From assembly GCA_031271065.1 (NCBI GenBank), contig JAISWP010000032.1:1-6099 (forward strand): DNA of 6,099 nucleotides, read 5' to 3'. The position numbers and the translations under genes were made by a program. How positions within the stretch are numbered: the first letter of the stretch is position 1; every line of letters starts with the position of its first letter. Under the pieces are notes generated by a model. It did no database searches. It was not told the DNA's origin and was given only the letters and a program-made list of their open reading frames with translations. The DNA is from Synergistaceae bacterium (lineage in GTDB: Bacteria; Synergistota; Synergistia; Synergistales; Synergistaceae). Below are positions 1-5,803 of this stretch, in pieces.

Positions 1-157
1 GCGCCTTCGTCGGGATACATCCGGCGTTCAGGCACGTCCCGCCGAGGCTGCCGCGCTCTATCAGCGTGACGTCGGCGCCCAGCTGGGCCGCCCTGACTGC
101 GGCCACGTACCCCCCGGGGCCGCCCCCTATAACCGCGATCTTCAGAGCGTCTCCCAT
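1..157 (-). CDS. lpdA: Dihydrolipoyl dehydrogenase (E3), N-terminal 52 residues, cut by window edge
   Basis: This partial gene encodes the N-terminus of a pyridine nucleotide-disulfide oxidoreductase, most likely dihydrolipoyl dehydrogenase, the cytoplasmic FAD enzyme that reoxidises dihydrolipoamide with NAD+ in 2-oxoacid dehydrogenase or glycine cleavage complexes. The translation from ATG at 157-155 shows a beta strand followed by GGGPGG (residues 11-16), the GxGxxG dinucleotide loop, then an acidic Glu34 expected to bind the FAD ribose. The redox motif GGTCLNAGCIPTK lies at residues 39-51, with the paired cysteines at 42 and 47. A GGGAGG ribosome binding site (166-171) sits 8 nt upstream of the start. 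The gene is divergent from yajC and continues past base 1. The motif excludes glutathione reductase-like members only weakly; mercuric reductase or another family member is possible but less likely. Confidence 0.9.
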   Translation of the reverse strand, partial: MGDALKIAVIGGGPGGYVAAVRAAQLGADVTLIERGSLGGTCLNAGCIPTKA

Positions 158-232
158 TATGACAGCCTCCCAGTCCGCGTCGCGGAATGATTTAATAATA
201 ATATACACTTTATTCTAAAAAAGATAGCGGAT

Positions 233-242
233 ACTTTAAAGT
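233..242. promoter_or_regulatory. Palindrome, possible operator
   Basis: ACTTTAAAGT is a perfect 10-bp palindrome in the AT-rich divergent region. It is flanked by a further short inverted pair, ATAGC at 224-228 and GCTAT at 243-247, set asymmetrically (4 nt of spacing on the left, none on the right). Its position between divergent genes fits an operator, but AT-rich DNA makes short palindromes often and no regulator can be named. Confidence 0.25.
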
Positions 243-343
243 GCTATAGGTACTGATAAGCGCCTTGTTCGGCAGGCCGGGAAATTTTTGCCGGGGGGTA
301 CGCCGCATTTTTGATTTCCCCGGGTGGCCTTTTGCCCGATTCG

Positions 344-352
344 TGTTAAAAT
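344..352 (+). promoter_or_regulatory. Candidate extended -10 promoter for yajC-secD-secF
   Basis: TGTTAAAAT matches the extended -10 pattern TGnTATAAT at all but one position. No acceptable -35 box lies 16-18 nt upstream, but extended -10 promoters can work without one. It would start transcription near base 359 and give a leader of about 35 nt before the yajC start. This is a motif match only. Confidence 0.35.
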
Positions 353-380
353 GTTCGCGCATATCGAGGGAAGAATCGAC

Positions 381-386
381 AGGAGG
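381..386 (+). promoter_or_regulatory. Ribosome binding site that fixes the yajC start at TTG 394
   Basis: AGGAGG, continuing as AGGAGGGG to 388, is a near-perfect anti-16S complement placed 7 nt before TTG at 394-396. It decides between the open reading frame upstream (to a TTG at 265), this TTG, and an in-frame ATG at 424 that has no such site. The spacer is mostly a T tract that runs into the start codon (T at 389-395). Confidence 0.85.
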
Positions 387-393
387 GGTTTTT

Positions 394-951
394 TTGAATC
401 AATTTATTTACGGTATTGCGGCGATGCTGCGCACAGAGGCGGCAGCGGCCGGCGAGGCGGCGGGCGCGCCCCAGACGGGGACGATGAGTTTGGTCCTGCC
501 GATAGCTCTTTTTATCGTGATATTCTATTTCCTGATGTACCGCCCCCAGAAGAAAAAACAGCAGCAGCACGATAAGATGCTCGAATCCATAGACAGGGGC
601 GATACCGTGGTGACTGCGGGCGGCTTTTTCGGAAGAGTCGTGGACGTGCTGGAGGATTCTTACCTTATAGAACTGGCCGACGGCGTGAAGGCCAGGATTC
701 TGAAAAGCTCCGTCTCAGGGAAACGCGAGGCCGGGGATGAAAAACCCCGGATGCGCAGGGTCAGAAGGAAAAAGCGGGTCGAGCGCAAGCCCGGGGACGA
801 GTCCTCCAATGCCGGAGAGCCTTCGCCCCAGGCGCTGGAAGAGGGTGTGTCGCCGGAGGAGAACGAGGCTCTCATGAACGATTCCGACGTCTCGCCCGAG
901 GCGGAAAACGGAACTGAAACCGAAGCCCCGCGGACGCCAAAAGAAGAGTGA
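394..951 (+). CDS. yajC: Preprotein translocase accessory subunit YajC with long C-terminal tail
   Basis: YajC is a small inner-membrane protein that associates with SecD and SecF on the SecYEG translocon. From the TTG start the protein is 185 residues, clearly longer than the usual roughly 85-110. A short Ala/Gly-rich N-terminus leads to one membrane segment (about 31-49, starting MSLVLPIALF) that ends in the family motif YRPQKKK (49-55). The cytoplasmic YajC core follows, with GDTVVTAGGFFGRVVDV (69-85) and its typical beta-rich ending near residue 107. Residues 108-185 are an added low-complexity tail: first a strongly basic patch (117-132, eleven Lys/Arg), then an acidic Glu/Asp/Ser/Pro-rich end. 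The start is set by the AGGAGG site 7 nt upstream. It is the first gene of the operon, 21 nt before secD. The identity is firm; the role of the tail is unknown. Confidence 0.93.
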   Translation: MNQFIYGIAAMLRTEAAAAGEAAGAPQTGTMSLVLPIALFIVIFYFLMYRPQKKKQQQHDKMLESIDRGDTVVTAGGFFGRVVDVLEDSYLIELADGVKARILKSSVSGKREAGDEKPRMRRVRRKKRVERKPGDESSNAGEPSPQALEEGVSPEENEALMNDSDVSPEAENGTETEAPRTPKEE

Positions 952-972
952 CTACCGGGAGGCGCGTGATTT

Positions 973-2367
973 ATGTTAAAGAAGGATAAGGTGAGGCTGG
1001 CGGTCATAGCGATCGTCCTGGTCGCTTCCCTCGCGGCGGTTTTTCCGATTCAGGGAAGGGTGAGGCTCGGTCTCGATCTCAAGGGCGGCGCGCACATAGT
1101 CCTTCAGGCGAAAAATCCTGACGGGAGCGCGCCGAGCGCCGGCGATATCGAAAGCCTCATGGAGGTTTTGAGAAGCAGAGTCGACCAGTACGGCATAGCG
1201 GAGCCGCAGATTCAGCGCGAGGGAACCGACAGAGTCGCTGTCGACCTGCCCGGGATGGACGACCCGGAGGCCGCTCTGGAGCTCATAGGGCGCACGGCCC
1301 TGCTCCAGTTCCGGCAGGTGGCGGCCACGGGTCCGGTGCCTCCTCCCAAAGTGGAGCGGGTCAACTACCGTTCGGACGAGGACTACAACGCGAAGGTCAA
1401 GATCTACTCCGACGATCTCTACCCGGCGTTTGAGAGGGAAGCGGCTGAGTTCAAGGCGCGGGAGGAGGAATCGAGGAACGACCCGTCGCTGTTTCTCGGA
1501 TACGACGAGCAGGACGGCAGGGCGTACCTTCTGGGAGAGATATACGTGTCCGGCAGGGACTTGGAAGACGCCAGGATGACCCGCGACGAACTGGGGCAGC
1601 CCTCCGTCTCGATCAGGTTCAACAGCGCCGGAGCGGCCGCCTTCGAGCGGGCGACCGGCGAGAACATAGGCCGCCAGATTGCGATAGTTCTGGACGACGT
1701 GATCCTGTCGGCGCCGGTGGTGCAGACCAAAATAAGCGGCGAGGGAAGGATAACCGGCCGATTTTCCGAGGACGAAGCCGTCAGGCTCGCCATCATGCTG
1801 AAAGGCGGGGCTCTTCCGCTGAGCGTCGAGGTCATGGAGAACCGTTCCGTCGGCCCGACTCTGGGCGAGGACTCCATAAAATCAGGGCTTTATTCCGGAA
1901 TGATAGGAGCCGTCCTGGTGGCCGTATTCATGCTCGTCTATTACGGTATGCTGGGGATAGCGGCGAACTTGGCGCTGGCCACGGCCATGCTGCTCTTGAT
2001 GGCCGCCGTCATCATGCTGCGCACGACGCTCACTCTGCCCGGAATCGGCGGGATAATACTCACCATCGGGATGGCGGTGGACGGCAACATCCTCATATAC
2101 GAACGGATGAAGGAGGAGTACAGGGCGGGCAGGACTATACTGGCCGCGCTCGACTCCGGGTTCCGCAAGGCGCTCGTGGTCATCCTCGACTCCAACATCA
2201 CCACCCTCATAGCGGCGGTGGTGCTTTTCTATTTCGGATCGGGACCCATCAGGGGATTTGCGGTCACGCTCAGTCTCGGGGTTATGACCTCCATGTTCGG
2301 AAATATAGTAGTGACGCGGGCGCTGCTTCAGGTAATGCTGCGTTACCGCAAAAATCTGGTTCTGTGA
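973..2367 (+). CDS. secD: Protein translocase subunit SecD
   Basis: SecD is a membrane protein of the RND-like SecDF pair, which uses the proton gradient to pull or release preproteins on the outer side of the membrane. The 464-residue product is shorter than the E. coli protein (about 615) and near the size of SecD in many other phyla. It shows a first membrane helix (about 7-25), the signature LGLDLKGGAHIVLQ (32-45) and an extracytoplasmic P1 domain to about 290. Five C-terminal helices follow (about 305-455), holding LPGIGG (355-360) and GMAVDGNILIYERMKEE (366-382). Asp370 in this stretch matches the proton-relay Asp of the family; the usual AVDAN is AVDGN here. A charged stretch (about 118-185) lies inside P1. 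GGGAGG at 957-962 is spaced 10 nt from the ATG. yajC ends 21 nt upstream and secF starts 12 nt downstream. Confidence 0.97.
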   Translation: MLKKDKVRLAVIAIVLVASLAAVFPIQGRVRLGLDLKGGAHIVLQAKNPDGSAPSAGDIESLMEVLRSRVDQYGIAEPQIQREGTDRVAVDLPGMDDPEAALELIGRTALLQFRQVAATGPVPPPKVERVNYRSDEDYNAKVKIYSDDLYPAFEREAAEFKAREEESRNDPSLFLGYDEQDGRAYLLGEIYVSGRDLEDARMTRDELGQPSVSIRFNSAGAAAFERATGENIGRQIAIVLDDVILSAPVVQTKISGEGRITGRFSEDEAVRLAIMLKGGALPLSVEVMENRSVGPTLGEDSIKSGLYSGMIGAVLVAVFMLVYYGMLGIAANLALATAMLLLMAAVIMLRTTLTLPGIGGIILTIGMAVDGNILIYERMKEEYRAGRTILAALDSGFRKALVVILDSNITTLIAAVVLFYFGSGPIRGFAVTLSLGVMTSMFGNIVVTRALLQVMLRYRKNLVL

Positions 2368-2371
2368 GGGG
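2366..2371 (+). promoter_or_regulatory. secF ribosome binding site overlapping the secD stop codon
   Basis: GAGGGG begins inside the secD TGA (2365-2367) and is 8 nt before the secF ATG at 2380. This layout lets a ribosome ending secD re-start on secF, which would keep the two partner subunits in balance. It also favours ATG 2380 over the in-frame ATG at 2419, which lacks a site. Confidence 0.7.
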
Positions 2372-2379
2372 TGGATTAG

Positions 2380-3264
2380 ATGGCGGCTTATGACGCTTCC
2401 AAACTGAAACTGCCCTTCATGAAATACCGCTTCATCGCCGTGGGGTTCAGCGCTGCGCTCATACTGCTGAGCCTGTTTTCTCTAGCGGTGAAGGGCGTCA
2501 ATTACAGCGTCGACTTCTCCGGCGGAATCGCGCTGCAGCTGCGCTTTCAGGAGCCCGTCGACGTCGGGGAGATCAGAGCGGCCCTGTCCGAAGCGGGGCA
2601 GGGACAGGCTACGATACAGGTCTATGACGAGAGCGATATCCTGCTGCGCTATCAGGATTCTTCCGACGCGGTCAGGGGCGAGATACTCAGCACTCTCGAA
2701 GCCAGGTTCGGCTCGGTGGTCATAGTCAGGATAGACGAAGTCGGACCGGTGGTGGGGCAGGAGCTGCGCAGACAGGCCGCTGTGGCGGTAAGTTTCGCGA
2801 TAGCCGCTATCCTCGTCTACATGGCCTTCCGCTTCCGCTTCCGCTTCGGCGTGGCGGCGGTGCTGGCTCTCGCCCATGACGCCGTAATAATGCTGGGCGT
2901 GTACAGCTTTACGGGGCGCGAGATATCCACGTCCTTCATAGCGGCCGTCATGACGGTCATCGGTTATTCGCTCAACGACACGATAGTGGTGCTGGACCGG
3001 GTACGCGAAAATTGGAACCAGCTTCGCACCCGCAGCATCCTGGAACTGGTGAACACCTCTATAAACCAGACTTTGACGCGCACCATCTTCACCTCGCTGA
3101 CGACTTTGATGCCGGTGGCGGCGATGTTCGTCTTCGGCGGAGAGGTGATATCCAACCTTTCCTTCGCCTTTCTCGTCGGCATAGCGGTAGGCACGTACAG
3201 TTCCATATACGTGGCGGGCGCGATAGTCGCCGAGTGGTATCTGCGCAGGCCCGAGACGAGATAA
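2380..3264 (+). CDS. secF: Protein translocase subunit SecF
   Basis: SecF is the partner of SecD in the proton-driven Sec accessory complex of the cytoplasmic membrane. The 294-residue length is normal for the family. It has a first membrane helix (about 17-36), the signature VDFSGG (44-49), a short extracytoplasmic domain, VGPVVG (121-126), and then five helices (about 132-285). Conserved polar points are LALAHD with Asp167 and VIGYSLNDTIVVLDRVREN (193-211) with Asp200, the stretch matching the second proton-path motif of SecDF. TSINQTLTRTIFTSLTTL (226-243) is also typical. The loop before LALAHD reads FRFRFRFG (150-157) where relatives usually have RFEWRF-like sequence, and its DNA is a hexamer repeat. 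It is the last gene of the operon, with a large hairpin 22 nt after the stop. Identity is very secure. Confidence 0.97.
   Translation: MAAYDASKLKLPFMKYRFIAVGFSAALILLSLFSLAVKGVNYSVDFSGGIALQLRFQEPVDVGEIRAALSEAGQGQATIQVYDESDILLRYQDSSDAVRGEILSTLEARFGSVVIVRIDEVGPVVGQELRRQAAVAVSFAIAAILVYMAFRFRFRFGVAAVLALAHDAVIMLGVYSFTGREISTSFIAAVMTVIGYSLNDTIVVLDRVRENWNQLRTRSILELVNTSINQTLTRTIFTSLTTLMPVAAMFVFGGEVISNLSFAFLVGIAVGTYSSIYVAGAIVAEWYLRRPETR
2826..2849 (+). repeat. In-frame hexamer tandem repeat (CTTCCG) inside secF
   Basis: Three exact copies of CTTCCG (2826-2843) are followed by a fourth with one change (CTTCGG, 2844-2849). In frame they encode alternating Phe-Arg at residues 150-156 of SecF. Because the unit is 6 nt, copy-number change would add or remove Arg-Phe pairs without breaking the frame. 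Confidence 0.85.
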
Positions 3265-3286
3265 TCGGTCTGCGGGCGTGACCGCT

Positions 3287-3326
3287 AAAGCGCCTGGTCC
3301 CTCCGAGCGAGGGGACCAGGCGCTTT
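3287..3326. terminator. Hairpin between convergent secF and mutS2, probable bidirectional terminator
   Basis: AAAGCGCCTGGTCCC (3287-3301) and GGGACCAGGCGCTTT (3312-3326) form a perfect 15-bp stem with a 10-nt loop. It starts 22 nt after the secF stop and lies 47 nt past the mutS2 stop, where transcripts of both genes would need to end. The stem closes with three A:T pairs, so each strand has only a TTT at its foot and no longer U-tract follows. Termination on either strand may therefore be moderate or need a factor; blocking of antisense transcription or 3'-end protection are other roles. Confidence 0.75.
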
Positions 3327-3373
3327 GACGTCAATATGCGCCGTCCGGGGATCCTCTGCTTCCGCGGGCGCCG

Positions 3374-5770
3374 TCATCTTTTGAATCGTACTACTGTCAC
3401 CCCGAAACCGCCTTCGCCGGCCTCGCCCAGCCTGAAACTCTCCACGTATGGGAGGCTCTTGCACAGGGACTGCACCTCGCGCCTCAGTATTCCCTCTCCC
3501 CTGCCGTGGATCACGGACACCTCACCGTAACCGGCCCTGTAGGCCCGGTCCAGATAGCGCTCCGCCAGCGGCATCGCCTCGTCCAGCGTCATGCCCCGTA
3601 TCATTATCGAAGCGGGTACGCCCACCGGAGAGGGAGGCGGATTTATTTTAACGGCAGACCCGTCCCAGGAGGTGAAAACTACTCCGCTTCGTGTGCGCCC
3701 TTTGCGCTCGGCCCTGTTTTCATCCCCCGCTGCCCGCCTCAGCATCTTTAAAGGCAGCTCCATTCTGGCGGCTCCGGATATCACGATCGCCCTGTCCTTT
3801 CTTATCTCGCCCAGGACCCCCCCCGCGGAGCTTCCCGCCAGCACGACGTTATCCCCCTCCTCGAGAGGACGGTCGTCCGGCTTGCAAAGATGCGACAGCC
3901 GCTCTTCCTCCCTGAGTTCCGCCTGTTTTTTTATCATGCCGAAGTGTTTTTTCGTGCGTTCGAGTTTTCTGTCGGCGGACGGACGGGCTGAGGCTTCCAT
4001 CGTCTTTATCAGCGATTTGGCCGCCCTGTCGGCGTTTTCGACTATCCCCGCCGCTTTTTTGTCGGCCTCCTCCAGCAGTTTGTCCCTCCTGGACAAAAGA
4101 GCGCGGAGCTCCGACTCGTACTCGGTCCTGGTGCGCTCTATCTCGTGCCGCGTCTTTTCGAGACGCTCGCTCTCCTGTTCAATTGCCGTCCGCTTTTCCT
4201 GCAACTCTCCCATTATCTCCTCCACGGAGGCCTCTTTGCGGCATAGGGCTTCCCGCGCCCTTTGGAGCACCTCGCGGGGCATTCCCAGCTTTTCGGCGAT
4301 GAGAAGCGCGCTGCTGCGCCCCGGTATGCCGACGAGCAGCCGGTAAGTGGGGGAGAGTGTGCTGGTATTGAACTCAACGGACGCGGACTCGACGTCGGGG
4401 CAGGTGAGGGCGTAGTGTTTTATCGGGTTGTGGTGAGTGGTGGCAAGCACCAGCGAACCCTTGCCCGCCAGAGAGTCGAGTATGGCTATGCCCAAGGCCG
4501 CTCCTTCGTCCGGGTCGGTGCCGGCGCCCAGTTCGTCCAGCAGGACGAGCGAATGGGGCGAGGCGCTTCGGAGTATCATGGTGATCTGAGATACGTGGGC
4601 GCTGAACGTAGACAGGTTCTGTTCTATGCTCTGCTCGTCCCCTATATCGCTCGATATATCGTCTATTCGCCCGAGGACCGATTCTTCTCCCGCCGGTATG
4701 GGGAATCCGAACCAGCCGAGGCAGACGCATACCCCGGCGGTCTTGAGGGCGGCGGTTTTGCCTCCGGTGTTGGGGCCCGTGACGACCAGTATCCGGAAAC
4801 TTTCCCCGCAGGATATGTCTATCGGGACCGGCTGCCGCAGCAGCGGATGGCGGGCGCGGCGGAAATTGAATTCGGCGCGGCCGGACAGCGCCGGGACGCG
4901 CCACCTGTCCCTCCTGATCTTTTCGGAGAGCGCGTAAAAGAGATCTATCTGCCCCAGCGTTCCCTCGGCGTCCGCAATGGCCCCGGCGCGGCCCATGACG
5001 AGTTCCGTGAGTTTATGTAAAATTCTTCGCTCCTCGGCGCTTTCGTCCAGGGCGGCGGCGGCGTGTTCGTTGTTCAGGGCCGTGAGGGCGCTGGGCTCCA
5101 TGTATACGCTGCTGCCGGAACCGGACCTGTCGATCACCATGCCGGGAAAGTTCGGCACGGCGTCCTGGCGCACCAGAACGGCATGTCTTCCGTTCCGCAG
5201 GGAGAGAACGCGCTCCTGAAGCATGTTCGCCAGATGAGGGTCCGACAGTATCCCCTGCCCCTTGCGGCGTATCTGATCCCTCACGCGCCTCATCTGCTCC
5301 CGCGTCCGCCTGAGCCGGTCCGACGCGCCGTCCTGGAGCCTGCCGTCCTCGTCGACGACGGCAAGAGATGAGTCCTCGCGGGAAAAGTCGTGCAGGTTTC
5401 TGATCAGGATGGAGAAAATCGGCCAGTCGCGCCGGGCTTCGGTCAGCGCTTCCTTGAGACGGGAGGCCCCCTGCATCAGCCTTCTGACACAGAGCAGTTC
5501 CTCTCCAAGCATCATTCCGGAATTTTCGGCGTCTCGGATCATATGGACTACGGAAGACATCCTGCCGTTCCAGGGCAGCTCTCCGCGGGTGTCGCGGTAT
5601 TGCTCGACGGCGGCGAAAAGCTCGAATCGGGAGGAAAGTTCTTCGGTGTCTTTCGCGGGAGAGATGGATTCGAGGCGGGAAGTGCCGAGATCGCTCCTGC
5701 AGTCACGCCCTATGATTGCGAAAATTTTCCCTATCTCCAGCGATTTTTGCGCGGACGGGTTTATTATCAT
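3374..5770 (-). CDS. mutS2: MutS2 family ATPase with C-terminal Smr domain
   Basis: MutS2 is a MutS-like ABC ATPase without the mismatch-reading domain. Family members have been linked to suppression of recombination and, more recently, to rescue of collided ribosomes. The 798 residues match the usual length. Order of parts: N-terminal and core/lever region (about 1-300), including FPGMVIDRSGSGSSVYMEP (208-226); ATPase with Walker A GPNTGGKT (332-339), STFSAHVSQI (387-396), Walker B LVLLDELGAGTDP (408-420) and TTH loop (444-446); ASVEFNTSTLSPTYRLLVGIPGRS (463-486, only key parts conserved); a charged coiled coil (about 500-630); a small KOW-like beta domain (about 634-680); and the Smr domain (722-798) with HGRGEG at 755-760. 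The Smr LDLR motif reads IMIR (722-725), so its Asp is missing. The ATG at 5770 is the only fitting start but has no clear ribosome binding site. The unknown gene upstream ends 33 nt away in the same frame. Confidence 0.96.
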   Translation of the reverse strand: MIINPSAQKSLEIGKIFAIIGRDCRSDLGTSRLESISPAKDTEELSSRFELFAAVEQYRDTRGELPWNGRMSSVVHMIRDAENSGMMLGEELLCVRRLMQGASRLKEALTEARRDWPIFSILIRNLHDFSREDSSLAVVDEDGRLQDGASDRLRRTREQMRRVRDQIRRKGQGILSDPHLANMLQERVLSLRNGRHAVLVRQDAVPNFPGMVIDRSGSGSSVYMEPSALTALNNEHAAAALDESAEERRILHKLTELVMGRAGAIADAEGTLGQIDLFYALSEKIRRDRWRVPALSGRAEFNFRRARHPLLRQPVPIDISCGESFRILVVTGPNTGGKTAALKTAGVCVCLGWFGFPIPAGEESVLGRIDDISSDIGDEQSIEQNLSTFSAHVSQITMILRSASPHSLVLLDELGAGTDPDEGAALGIAILDSLAGKGSLVLATTHHNPIKHYALTCPDVESASVEFNTSTLSPTYRLLVGIPGRSSALLIAEKLGMPREVLQRAREALCRKEASVEEIMGELQEKRTAIEQESERLEKTRHEIERTRTEYESELRALLSRRDKLLEEADKKAAGIVENADRAAKSLIKTMEASARPSADRKLERTKKHFGMIKKQAELREEERLSHLCKPDDRPLEEGDNVVLAGSSAGGVLGEIRKDRAIVISGAARMELPLKMLRRAAGDENRAERKGRTRSGVVFTSWDGSAVKINPPPSPVGVPASIMIRGMTLDEAMPLAERYLDRAYRAGYGEVSVIHGRGEGILRREVQSLCKSLPYVESFRLGEAGEGGFGVTVVRFKR

Positions 5771-5780
5771 AACGTGAGAT

Positions 5781-5796
5781 CGCGGAGCCCGCCGCG
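5781..5796 (-). other. Small GC stem-loop just upstream of mutS2 start
   Basis: On the mutS2 sense strand CGCGG (5796-5792), a 6-nt loop and CCGCG (5785-5781) form a 5-bp stem that ends 10 nt before the ATG. This is where a Shine-Dalgarno sequence would be expected, and none is visible. Such a short GC stem can arise by chance in GC-rich DNA, so its role is speculative. Confidence 0.3.
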
Positions 5797-5803
5797 CGTC
5801 AGT

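Larger units (their letters stand above)
158..393. promoter_or_regulatory. Divergent intergenic control region between lpdA and yajC-secDF
   Basis: This 236-base stretch separates two divergent genes and should hold promoters for both. Its left half (about 187-242) is strikingly AT-rich against a GC-rich background, as expected for promoter DNA. It includes a 10-bp perfect palindrome, ACTTTAAAGT, at 233-242. On the minus strand TATATT (205-200) or TATTAT (200-195) could serve as a -10 box for lpdA, but I see no good -35 partner for either. The right half (270-330) is GC-rich and can form inverted repeats. No convincing separate small gene was seen here. Confidence 0.6.

Noticed and set aside
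265..393. In-frame upstream extension of yajC to a TTG at 265 (43 extra residues).
   Set aside because: There is no ribosome binding site at 265, the extra residues do not look like a YajC N-terminus, and AGGAGG at 381-386 is ideally placed for TTG 394.
324..575. An 83-codon frame overlapping yajC with an RAPD motif, recalling the RAPP-type motifs of Sec-regulating arrest peptides.
   Set aside because: It starts at a GTG with no ribosome binding site, mostly overlaps the YajC membrane segment in another frame, and the motif is not at the end of the frame. It is best explained as a GC-rich shadow.
660..1007. A 115-codon minus-strand frame opposite the YajC tail.
   Set aside because: It is Ser/Phe-rich because it is the antisense of the Glu/Lys-rich tail, and it also crosses the yajC-secD junction.
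3591..4346. A 251-codon Ser-rich plus-strand frame opposite the mutS2 coiled-coil region.
   Set aside because: The Ser/Arg-rich composition is what the reverse complement of Glu/Arg-rich codons gives. It has no independent support.
4374..4904. A 176-codon Arg/Pro-rich minus-strand frame inside mutS2.
   Set aside because: It is an alternative frame of the mutS2 coding strand with skewed Arg, Pro and His content typical of shadows.
4262..5020. A 252-codon open frame on the plus strand opposite mutS2.
   Set aside because: It lies wholly within the mutS2 ATPase region on the other strand, has no recognisable domain, and long antisense frames are common in GC-rich genes.
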